Positions 26,050-33,892 of a DNA stretch of 64,000 bases are shown here, piece by piece. Position numbers and translations under genes: made by a program. Every line of letters begins with the position of its first letter. The first letter of the stretch is position 1. The stretch spans positions 124,001 to 188,000 of the forward strand of contig NZ_JAKLTQ010000008.1 in NCBI RefSeq assembly GCF_022012395.1, written 5' to 3'. The notes under the pieces were generated by a model. It was not told where the DNA came from. It ran no database searches and was given only the letters and a program-made list of their open reading frames with translations. The DNA is from Arthrobacter hankyongi. Lineage in GTDB: Bacteria; Actinomycetota; Actinomycetes; Actinomycetales; Micrococcaceae.

Positions 26050-27456
26050 ATGACTTCCAACCGACCGGACGACGACGGCGACCAGCAGGATCCGCTGTCC
26101 GAGATGTTCGCCAAGCTGTTCGGCGGCCAGGGCGCCGGCATGGACCCAGCCGAGCTGGCCAAGGCCGCGGGCCTGCCCTCGGACCCGAATATGCTCGCCC
26201 AGATGTTCCAACAAGTGCAGGCCATGATGAGCGCGGGCAACGAAGGTCCCGTGAATTGGAAGCTGGCACACGATAATGCCCGCCGTGCCGCTGCCGTGGA
26301 CGGGGACCCCTCGGTCAGCCCCGGTGAGGCCCGCGAGGTTGACGAGGCGTTGCGGCTGGCCGAACTCTGGCTGGATCCGGTCACCGACTTTGCCGGCACC
26401 GGGATGATCGGCAAGGCCTGGGCGCGTGCCGAATGGGTCGAAGCCACGCTTCCCACGTGGAAGCAGATGACCGAACCGGTGGCCAACAGCATTGCCTTCG
26501 CGCTGACCTCGGCGCTGACCGAGCAGGTCCCGGAGGAAATGAAGCAGATGATGGGTGGTGCCCGCTCGATGCTGCAGAACATGGGCGGTGCCCTGTTCGG
26601 CATGCAACTGGGCCAGGCAGTGGGCGCGCTGTCCAAGGAAGTGGTCAGTTCCACCGACATCGGCATCCCGCTGGCGCCGGGCACGATGGCGCTGCTGCCG
26701 GCGAACGTCAAGTCGTTCGGCGAGGGCCTGAACGTCGAGCAGAAGGATGTGCTGCTCTTCCTCGCCGTGCGCGAAGCCTGCCATGCCCGGCTGTTCACGC
26801 ATGTGCCCTGGCTGGGTGCGCACCTGCTCGGCGCCATCGAAGGCTACGCCCGGGGCATCCACATCGATATGTCACGCATCGAGGAGGCGGCCAGGGAAAT
26901 CGACCCGGCGAACCCCCAGTCGCTGCAGGATGCCCTGTCGCAGGGTGTTTTTATGCCCGCCCGCACACCGGCGCAGGATGCGGCGCTGGCCAAGCTGGAA
27001 ACCGTGCTGGCCCTGGTCGAAGGATGGGTGGACGAACTCACCGCTGCCGCAACCGCCAACCTGGCCTCGGCCGAGGCGCTGCGGGAGATGGTCCGCCGCC
27101 GCCGGGCGACCGGCGGCCCGGCCGAACATGCCTTCTCGGCGCTGGTAGGCCTGGAACTCCGGCCGCGCCGGCTGCGCGAGGCGGCCGCGCTCTGGGCTGC
27201 TCTCGGCGACGAGCGCGGCATCGCGGGCCGGGACGCCATCTGGCAGCACCCGGACCTGCTGCCCACCGCCGAGGATCTGGACGACCCGGCAGGCTTCTCG
27301 GCCCGACGCCGGCGGCTCGAGGCCTCGGAGTCCGAGGTCGACGAGGCACTGCAGAAGCTGCTCGAGGGCGGCTTCGACAAGCCCGACTCCGGTGATACCG
27401 GCGGGACCGGTACCGATCCGGAGGACGACGGGGGCCAAGGCCGGGAAGGGCGCTAA
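26050..27456 (+). CDS. Predicted zinc-dependent metalloprotease, DUF2342 family
   Basis: This 468-aa protein opens MTSNRPDDDGDQQDPLSEMF. A Pro/Ala-rich N-terminus precedes a mainly helical body. The metal-binding candidate is EACHARLFTHVPWLGAHLLG (near 238-257), where DUF2342 proteins have a conserved His-Arg-Leu-Phe pattern. The ending is Asp/Gly-rich. The family is described as zinc-dependent metalloprotease or F420-associated; neither activity is shown here. I chose the ATG at 26050; an in-frame GTG nine bases earlier is possible. It diverges from the YlbL-like gene and converges on the next gene with a 4-base overlap. Confidence 0.82.
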   Translation: MTSNRPDDDGDQQDPLSEMFAKLFGGQGAGMDPAELAKAAGLPSDPNMLAQMFQQVQAMMSAGNEGPVNWKLAHDNARRAAAVDGDPSVSPGEAREVDEALRLAELWLDPVTDFAGTGMIGKAWARAEWVEATLPTWKQMTEPVANSIAFALTSALTEQVPEEMKQMMGGARSMLQNMGGALFGMQLGQAVGALSKEVVSSTDIGIPLAPGTMALLPANVKSFGEGLNVEQKDVLLFLAVREACHARLFTHVPWLGAHLLGAIEGYARGIHIDMSRIEEAAREIDPANPQSLQDALSQGVFMPARTPAQDAALAKLETVLALVEGWVDELTAAATANLASAEALREMVRRRRATGGPAEHAFSALVGLELRPRRLREAAALWAALGDERGIAGRDAIWQHPDLLPTAEDLDDPAGFSARRRRLEASESEVDEALQKLLEGGFDKPDSGDTGGTGTDPEDDGGQGREGR

Positions 27457-28106
27457 CGTCCGGCGGCAGGGCCCGCTCCGGCGGGAACCTGTTGCTGTTC
27501 GGCAGCCTCTCCGCCGGCTCCGTCCACCGGATCGTCGGCAAGCCCGCGGCCCATGGCGTAGGCCGCCCCGTCCAGGAAGGCCTTGGCCCGGTCCAGCTCT
27601 GGATAGCCGGCAAGCAGCTGCCAGAACCTTGGACCGTGCCCGGCCTCCAGCAGGTGCGCCAGCTCGTGCAGGATGACGTAGTCCACCACCCATCCCGGCA
27701 TGCCCTCGATCTTGTCCGAGATCCGGATGGTCCCCCGCGCCGGAGTGGCCGAGCCCCAGCGGCCGTTCTGGTTGGAGACCCAGCGGATGCTCGCCGGCTC
27801 CGCCCGGCCGGACAGGTAGCGCCCGGAGAGGTCCAGGGCCCGGCGCAGCAGGTCTTGGTCGCTGCGCGGCGCGCTGCCGCCGGCGGGCCTGGCCTCGAGC
27901 TTCTCCAGCATCCGCCGGACCCAGAGCAGTTCCTGGGTCTTGCTGAAATATCCCGGGATCGAAATCACCGCTGTGCCATCGCGCCATGCGGCCGAGACCG
28001 TGCGGCGCCGCCGGTTCGACCGTCTGACCACCACTGGGGCGCCATCCCGGGTGGTCACCGGTTGCGTGATGCCGTTGCCGGCCGCTGCCGGGTCGTGTCC
28101 ATGCAT
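27453..28106 (-). CDS. M48-type (YgjP/WLM-like) zinc metallopeptidase
   Basis: This 217-aa protein has the zinc motif HELAHLLEAGHGPRFWQLL (HExxH plus a distal His) near residues 160-178. It also has the family segment SNQNGRWGSATPARGTIRIS, in which YgjP-like proteins share R-W-G-S. Characterised relatives are poorly understood; a role in protein quality control is suggested. The C-terminus is Gly/Ala/Gln rich. The ATG is at 28106. Its stop overlaps that of the DUF2342 gene by 4 bases, and it diverges from the E1-like gene. Confidence 0.87.
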   Translation of the reverse strand: MHGHDPAAAGNGITQPVTTRDGAPVVVRRSNRRRRTVSAAWRDGTAVISIPGYFSKTQELLWVRRMLEKLEARPAGGSAPRSDQDLLRRALDLSGRYLSGRAEPASIRWVSNQNGRWGSATPARGTIRISDKIEGMPGWVVDYVILHELAHLLEAGHGPRFWQLLAGYPELDRAKAFLDGAAYAMGRGLADDPVDGAGGEAAEQQQVPAGAGPAAGR

Positions 28107-28249
28107 GCCCTCGACGTTACCCCGGCGTCCCGACAGCGTGCACGCTGGCCGGCGGGCGGGGCCGGATCTGTGGATAACTCCTGTCCCGGTTCTGCGGTCG
28201 TGCCAGCATGGACGGTGCCAAGCACAGCATCAAGGCGAAGGAGACTGCC

Positions 28250-29323
28250 GTGGCACATCTTCGGATCAACCCGGGACTGCGCATCCTGCGGCGGGACTCT
28301 GGTTCGCTCCAACTGGGAACAGGCCCCGGCGGGGTCCTGCTGGACGGCACCGACGAAGCGGATCTGGCCTTCATCGGCCAACTGCGCCGCGGGCTGGACC
28401 GCGGTGGCCTGCGGATGGCCGCGGCAGAATGCCGGATCAGCACGGTGCGGGCGGAAGCGCTGCTGGCGGCGCTCGAACCTGTGCTCGTGGACGAAGCAGG
28501 GCAGGACCTTGGCACCGATGGGCTGCGGGCGGACCGGCTGGCACCGGACCGGGACCGGTGGTCCGCGGTCTATGGCTGCGACGGCACCAGCCTCGTGGCC
28601 CGCCGCAGTTCCGCCGCCGTGCACCTCATCGGCCTGGGCCGGACCGGTGCAGCCGTCGCCTGCGCCCTGGCGGCCGCCGGCGTGGGCACCTTGCTCGTGG
28701 AGGACCCGCGGCCGGTGGGGGCCGCCGATATCGGGGCCGGCGCCTACCGCCTGGCGGACATCGGCCTGAACCGGGCCCAGGCGCTGCGCCGGAACGTGCA
28801 CCAGATCGATCCGACCATAGGCTGCTATCCGATTGGCGGCACGTCCGGCCGCAGCGAACACGCGGTGCCCCGGATGCTGAGCCTGGCGGTGTACACGGCC
28901 GCGGAGGTGGCCGACAGCACCGTCGGCGCGGTCCTGATGAGCCGCGGGCATCCGCATCTGGGCGTGCTCTGCCGGGAGCAGGATGCACTGGTGGGCCCGC
29001 TCGTAGTGCCCGGCGAGTCCGCCTGCCTGGAATGCCTGAACCGGCACCGCGCGGACACGGATCCCGGCTGGTACACGCTGAGTACCGAACTGGCGGCCCT
29101 GCAGGCCACGGCACCGCCAGCGGACGAGGCGTCCCTGGCCGTGGCCGCGGCCGGCCTGGCGGCCCTCCAGGCACTGCTCTACCTCGACGGCAGGAACCGG
29201 CCCGCCGCCTGGTCTGCAGTGCTGCAGCTGCGGCCGGCCGACGGCACGGTGCTCCGGCACGAATATCCACCGCATCCGGACTGCGGCTGCGTGCTGCCGC
29301 CGGAACGGGCCACCGGAGGCTAG
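28250..29323 (+). CDS. Orphan ThiF/E1-like protein with C-terminal cysteine cluster
   Basis: This protein of about 357 aa starts at GTG 28250, with AAGGAG 6-7 bases upstream. The first 130 residues are unassigned. A Rossmann region follows with HLIGLGRTGAAVACALAAAG (ThiF/MoeB/E1 style), then VEDPRPVGAADIGAGAYR. Near the C-terminus are ESACLECLNRH and HPDCGCVLP, giving four cysteines that could bind zinc as in E1 and TOMM-type enzymes. No ubiquitin-like, ThiS/MoaD-like or precursor-peptide gene is adjacent. It could be an adenylating enzyme or a peptide-binding scaffold; the substrate is unknown. It converges on uvrD2 with a 4-base overlap. Confidence 0.75.
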   Translation: MAHLRINPGLRILRRDSGSLQLGTGPGGVLLDGTDEADLAFIGQLRRGLDRGGLRMAAAECRISTVRAEALLAALEPVLVDEAGQDLGTDGLRADRLAPDRDRWSAVYGCDGTSLVARRSSAAVHLIGLGRTGAAVACALAAAGVGTLLVEDPRPVGAADIGAGAYRLADIGLNRAQALRRNVHQIDPTIGCYPIGGTSGRSEHAVPRMLSLAVYTAAEVADSTVGAVLMSRGHPHLGVLCREQDALVGPLVVPGESACLECLNRHRADTDPGWYTLSTELAALQATAPPADEASLAVAAAGLAALQALLYLDGRNRPAAWSAVLQLRPADGTVLRHEYPPHPDCGCVLPPERATGG

Positions 29324-31476
29324 TCGGAGCCGAGCGTCCGGAGCACGTCCTGGCCGTAACGTTCCAGTTTCGCGGGACCGACCCCGGGCAGCTTGGACAG
29401 CTCCTGCAGCGAACCAGGCCGTGCCTCGGCGATCGCCGCCAGCGTCGCGTCGGTGAAGATCACGAAGGCAGGCATGCCGGCTTCCTGGGCGGCCTCCTTG
29501 CGCCAGGCGCGCAGGGCCTCGAAGGTGTGCTCGTCATAGCCGGGCGGACAGTTGGCGCAGCGGCCGACTTTGCGTTCGGCCCCGGTGGTCAGCAGGGTGG
29601 CGCACACCCGGCAGTGGGCGGGAGCGGACTGCCGCCGTCGCCCGGTCCGCTCGGCACCGTGCGCACCGCTGCGGAGGCCCGTGCGTGAGGACGACGCCGG
29701 GCGCAGCCCGTCGAGGAAGCGCGACGGCTTCCGGTTGGCCCGTCCGCCCGGAGTGCGGGCAAGGGACCAGGACAGGGCGAGATGCTCGCGTGCGCGGGTA
29801 ATGCCGACATAGAGCAGCCGGCGCTCCTCGTCCACGGCTTCGTCGGTATCCGCGAACGAGATGGGCATCAGGCCCTCGCTCAGGCCGACCAGGAACACGG
29901 CGTCCCATTCCAGGCCCTTGGCCGAATGCAGCGAGGCCAGCGTCACGCCCTGCACGGTGGGGGCGTGCTGGGCGGCGGCGCGCTCCTCAAGCTCGGCGAC
30001 GAAGTCCTGCATGGTGAAGACGCCGCCAGCGGCCTCGCCCCGGGCCAGGTCAAGCTCGTCGGCGAGCGCCACGAGTGCGGCCAGGGATTCCCAGCGTTCG
30101 CGCACCGCGCCGGAGGACTGTGGTGCCTGGGCGGTGTAGCCGAGGTTGGCCAGCACGTCCCGGGCCAGCTGGGGCACCGGTTCGGTACCGGCGGCACGGG
30201 CCGAAGCACGCAGCTGCAGCATTGCATCGCGGACCTCGCGGCGGCCAAAGAAGCGTTCCCCGCCGCGCAACTGGTAGCCGATGCCGGCCGAGGCGAGGGC
30301 CTGCTCGTACGCCTCGGACTGGCCGTTGGTGCGGAACAGGATGGCGATTTCGCTCGCCGGCACCCCGGCCTCGAGCAGCGAGCGGATCCGGGCTGCCACC
30401 TGCGCCGCCTCTGCTTCGTCGTCGGCGCATTCAGTGAAGCTCGGTGCCGGGCCGGCAGGACGCTGGGCAGCCAGTTCCAGCGGGGCGGGCCACGGATCCG
30501 GACCGCTGCCCCGCCAGGGCTGCTTGGTCCGGGCCGCCAGCAGCGAGTTGGCCAGCTGCACCACCTGGGGTGTGGAACGGTAGTCACGCACCAGCTTGAC
30601 CACGGCCGCGTCCGGGAAGCGCTTGGTGAACTGCAGCAGATGGCGCGAGGTGGCGCCGGTGAAGGAGTAGATGGTCTGGCTCGCGTCCCCAACCACGCAC
30701 AGGTCCCCGCGTTCCCCCAGCCACAGGTCCAGCAGCCGCTGCTGCAGCGGCGAGACGTCCTGGTACTCGTCCACGACGAAATGCCGGTACTGTTCGCGCA
30801 CGGCGGCCGCAACCTTCGGGTCCTCCTGCAGGATGCCCACGGTGATCAGCAGGACGTCCTCGAAGTCAATGATGTTCCGGTCCGTCTTGACGTCCTCGTA
30901 GGACTGGAAGAGCCGCGCCACGGTCACCAGGTCGAAGCCCGCCGGCTCGGCCCGGCCGGCCGCGGCCCTGGCATAGGTGTCCGGGGTCAGCATGGACACC
31001 TTGGCCCATTCGATCTCGGCGGCCAGGTCCCGGATCGCGGCGCGGTCCGCGGAGAGCCGGAGCCGCCGCGCTGCCTCGGCAATCACGTTGGCCTTGTGGT
31101 CCAGCAGTCCGGGCAGCGGCCCGCCGACCGCCTGCGGCCAGAAGTACTGCAGCTGGCGCAGCGCTGCGGAGTGGAAGGTCCGGGCCTGGACCCCGCCCAC
31201 GCCGAGGTCCCGCAGCCGGGTGCGCATCTCGGCGGCGGCGCGGGCCGTGAAGGTGACTGCGAGCACCCGCTGCGGCTTGTACACCCCCGAGTGCACGCCG
31301 TAGGCAATGCGGTGGGTGATCGCCCGGGTCTTGCCGGTGCCGGCGCCGGCCAGCACGCACATCGGGCCCGCCAGGGTCGAGGCCACCTGCCGCTGTTCGG
31401 CGTCCAGACCGTCGAGGATCCGGGCTTCCAGGCTCTGCCCTGCCGCGGCGGTGAATCCGGTTGGTGCCATCGTCAC
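29320..31476 (-). CDS. uvrD2: ATP-dependent DNA helicase UvrD2 with HRDC domain
   Basis: This 718-aa superfamily-1 helicase has Walker A in CVLAGAGTGKTRAITHR, motif Ia in TFTARAAAEMRTRL, Walker B in VVDEYQDVSPLQQRLL, motif III near GDASQTIYSFTGA, and the C-terminal motor motifs TLASLHSAKGLEWDAVFLVG and LLYVGITRARE. A four-cysteine cluster (CRVC...CANC, x14 spacing) and a C-terminal HRDC domain follow (SLQELSKLPGVGPAKLERYG). This order matches mycobacterial UvrD2, which is essential there. The GTG start overlaps the nudC stop (GTGA); an ATG two codons later is possible. It converges with the E1-like gene. Confidence 0.94.
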   Translation of the reverse strand: MTMAPTGFTAAAGQSLEARILDGLDAEQRQVASTLAGPMCVLAGAGTGKTRAITHRIAYGVHSGVYKPQRVLAVTFTARAAAEMRTRLRDLGVGGVQARTFHSAALRQLQYFWPQAVGGPLPGLLDHKANVIAEAARRLRLSADRAAIRDLAAEIEWAKVSMLTPDTYARAAAGRAEPAGFDLVTVARLFQSYEDVKTDRNIIDFEDVLLITVGILQEDPKVAAAVREQYRHFVVDEYQDVSPLQQRLLDLWLGERGDLCVVGDASQTIYSFTGATSRHLLQFTKRFPDAAVVKLVRDYRSTPQVVQLANSLLAARTKQPWRGSGPDPWPAPLELAAQRPAGPAPSFTECADDEAEAAQVAARIRSLLEAGVPASEIAILFRTNGQSEAYEQALASAGIGYQLRGGERFFGRREVRDAMLQLRASARAAGTEPVPQLARDVLANLGYTAQAPQSSGAVRERWESLAALVALADELDLARGEAAGGVFTMQDFVAELEERAAAQHAPTVQGVTLASLHSAKGLEWDAVFLVGLSEGLMPISFADTDEAVDEERRLLYVGITRAREHLALSWSLARTPGGRANRKPSRFLDGLRPASSSRTGLRSGAHGAERTGRRRQSAPAHCRVCATLLTTGAERKVGRCANCPPGYDEHTFEALRAWRKEAAQEAGMPAFVIFTDATLAAIAEARPGSLQELSKLPGVGPAKLERYGQDVLRTLGSD

Positions 31477-32435
31477 TGCCAGGCCTGCGGCTCCGGCAGC
31501 GGTCCGCCATACCAGTGTTCGATCAAGGCCCTGGCGATGGACAGGCCCCCGGCCACCTGCACCTCGCCGCTGCCAATGCAGGCGGCCAGTTCCTCGCGCG
31601 TGAACCAGCGGACATCGGCGATTTCGACGCCGTCGGGCTTCAGTTCCGTCCGCACAGCCGTGGCCGTGAATCCAAGCATCAGCGAGGCAGGGAAGGGCCA
31701 GGGCTGCGAGCCCAGGTACTGCGGCGAATGCACCAGGACGCCGGACTCTTCCTCGACCTCGCGGATCACCGCTGCCTCAAGCGACTCACCTGGTTCGACG
31801 AACCCGGCGAGGGTGGAGTACCGGCCCGCCGGCCAGGCCTTGTTGTGCCCCAGCAGGATCCGGTCCTGGTCATCCAGCACGGAGACGATGATGGCCGGAT
31901 CGGTGCGCGGAAAATGCTGGGTTTGATCCTCCGGGCAGCGGCGCACCCAGCCACCCTGCTCGATCCGGGTGGGTGTCCCGCACAACGGGCAATGCTGGTG
32001 GGAGGCGTGCCAGTTGGCGATGGCCGCAGCCTCGACAAACAGGCCGGCATCCTGCGGGGAGAGCCCGACGGCCACCTCCCGCAGGCCCAGCCAGTCCCCA
32101 GCGCTGCCGTCCGGCAGGCCCGCCTGCCCGGGTCCGTCCAGGATTTCGAGCACAATGTCCGTCCCGACCGGGACGTCGGCGCCGGGCAGGGCCCGGCCCA
32201 GGTAGACAGCCATAGCCGGCAGCGGGCGGCCCTGCGAGGGCAGCAGGACGATCTTGTTCTCCCGCACCAGCGTGCGCGCATCATCCATGAGCATCACATG
32301 CGTGGAGGCGGCGCCCCAGATCCCCGGCAGCAGCCCGGCATCGCTGCGGCGTTCGCAGCCCCGGTCCATCCTGGTCTGGGCCAGGGTCAGCGCGCCCAGC
32401 GGTGGAAGGCCTTCGGACTGTGTCACGGTACTCAT
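31473..32435 (-). CDS. nudC: NAD+ diphosphatase NudC (Nudix hydrolase)
   Basis: This protein of about 320 aa hydrolyses NAD(H) and can remove NAD caps from RNA in characterised relatives. It has the Nudix box GFVEPGESLEAAVIREVEEE through ESGV, and the NudC-specific SQPWPFPASLM motif. A zinc ribbon lies just before (CPLCGTPTRIEQGGWVRRCP), but the fourth cysteine is Asp (CPED), so zinc may be lost or held differently. I chose the ATG at 32435, which gives MSTVTQSEG; the frame upstream is untypical. uvrD2 overlaps the end by 4 bases. Confidence 0.93.
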   Translation of the reverse strand: MSTVTQSEGLPPLGALTLAQTRMDRGCERRSDAGLLPGIWGAASTHVMLMDDARTLVRENKIVLLPSQGRPLPAMAVYLGRALPGADVPVGTDIVLEILDGPGQAGLPDGSAGDWLGLREVAVGLSPQDAGLFVEAAAIANWHASHQHCPLCGTPTRIEQGGWVRRCPEDQTQHFPRTDPAIIVSVLDDQDRILLGHNKAWPAGRYSTLAGFVEPGESLEAAVIREVEEESGVLVHSPQYLGSQPWPFPASLMLGFTATAVRTELKPDGVEIADVRWFTREELAACIGSGEVQVAGGLSIARALIEHWYGGPLPEPQAWQ

Positions 32436-32569
32436 GTATCTACCGTACTCAGTCGCTTGGACATTTGATATTTCGGGGATCGGCCCGGGATGGGTGCAGC
32501 GACTCGCCGCCGACCTCTGTGTCGATACGCACAGATGCAACTACCGTGGTGTAGGTGAAGAGGACACCT

Positions 32570-33892
32570 ATGGAACTGGCAGCCATGGCCAGTGCGGCCG
32601 TACCGGGGCTGAGCCCGACCGGCGCCGCCAGCGCACCGGATGATGCCGCGGACTTCACGTCCGCCGTCCTGCTTGACGACGCCGGAAAACAGTGGCGGGT
32701 CCGGTCGCCCCGGCATCCGGAAGCGAGCATCCGGCTGGAAACCGAGCTGCTGGTACTGCGCACCTTCACACCGGCGATCCGTGCCGAACTGCCTTTCCAG
32801 ATCCCCTCGGTGGCCGGCACGGTCCGGCAGGGCGACCTGCGCACCTTCGTCTACAACCATGTTCCGGGCATGGCCCTGGACCTGGAATCCCTGGTCGCCG
32901 AGGGCGGACGCGTCCCCACCGAGATCGGCCGGGCCATGGCAGGCATCCACGACCTGCCGCAATCGATGGTGGACCGGGCCGACCTGCCCAGCTACACGGC
33001 CGACGAATTCCGCCAGCGCAAGCTCAACGAACTGGACCAGGCGGCCACCACCGGCAAGATCCCGCCTGCCCTGCTGCGCCGCTGGGAACATGCCTTGGAA
33101 GACGTCACGCTCTGGAAGTTCAATCCGTGCGTGGTCCACGGCGACCTGCACGAGGACAACCTGCTCATCGCCGACGGGCACGTCACCTCGGTGGCAGGGT
33201 GGACCGACCTGCGGATCGGGGACCCGGCCGACGACTTCGCCTGGCTGATCGCCGTCCATGAACAGGCCTTTGCCGAGGTAGTGCTCGAGGCCTACCACGA
33301 GTACCGCCGGGAACCCGTGGACCCGCACCTGATGCGGCGGGCCGCGCTGGCTGCCGAATTCGCGCTGGCACAGTGGCTGGTCCGCGGCCTGGCCGCCGGC
33401 GATGAGGACATGGTGGCCGAGGCCCATGAGATGCTCGCCGAACTGGAATCCGACATCCGCCAACACGGCGGCCAGCAGATCAGCGTCGAGGAACCGCCGG
33501 TTCCGCTGCGTCCGGCGCCGGCCGCGGCGGCGGAGGCGCCGGAGGAAGCCCCGGCGGGGCCGCGGGTGGTGCTGCTCGGCCCCGCAGAGGCGCCGGCCCC
33601 GTCCTCCGGTGCCATCCAGGCGGTGGTCCCGCCGAAACCGGAGGCGGCACCGCGCGAGCCCAAGGTGCTGCGGGTCAACCCGGCCGCCGTCGAACGGCTG
33701 GCCGACGCCCCGGCAGCTTCCCCGGCAGCGGAACCGGCCCAGGCACAGGAGCACGCCGCTGCACTCCCGCCCGCCGGCGCGGCGGACCCGGCTCCCGCCG
33801 GCAACGAGGCGGCGGCGGCCGGTAAACCGGCGGAGGACACCAGCACCAGTTCCATCCCGTTGCTGCCCGGCGCAGACCGTCAGCGGCCGTAG
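32570..33892 (+). CDS. Aminoglycoside phosphotransferase-fold kinase with Pro/Ala-rich tail
   Basis: This protein of about 440 aa has a kinase-like fold: the catalytic loop VVHGDLHEDNLLIADGH (HxDxxxxN) near residues 188-204, followed by WTDLRIGDPADDFAWLI. The region after about residue 300 is a long Pro/Ala/Glu-rich disordered stretch. The family includes antibiotic kinases, homoserine and choline kinases and maltokinases; the substrate here is not known. I chose the ATG at 32570 with AGAGG about 6 bases upstream, over an in-frame GTG at 32555. The last 13 bases overlap the convergent adnB gene, and it diverges from nudC. Other members of this neighbourhood in actinobacteria have a similar gene. 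Confidence 0.78.
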   Translation: MELAAMASAAVPGLSPTGAASAPDDAADFTSAVLLDDAGKQWRVRSPRHPEASIRLETELLVLRTFTPAIRAELPFQIPSVAGTVRQGDLRTFVYNHVPGMALDLESLVAEGGRVPTEIGRAMAGIHDLPQSMVDRADLPSYTADEFRQRKLNELDQAATTGKIPPALLRRWEHALEDVTLWKFNPCVVHGDLHEDNLLIADGHVTSVAGWTDLRIGDPADDFAWLIAVHEQAFAEVVLEAYHEYRREPVDPHLMRRAALAAEFALAQWLVRGLAAGDEDMVAEAHEMLAELESDIRQHGGQQISVEEPPVPLRPAPAAAAEAPEEAPAGPRVVLLGPAEAPAPSSGAIQAVVPPKPEAAPREPKVLRVNPAAVERLADAPAASPAAEPAQAQEHAAALPPAGAADPAPAGNEAAAAGKPAEDTSTSSIPLLPGADRQRP

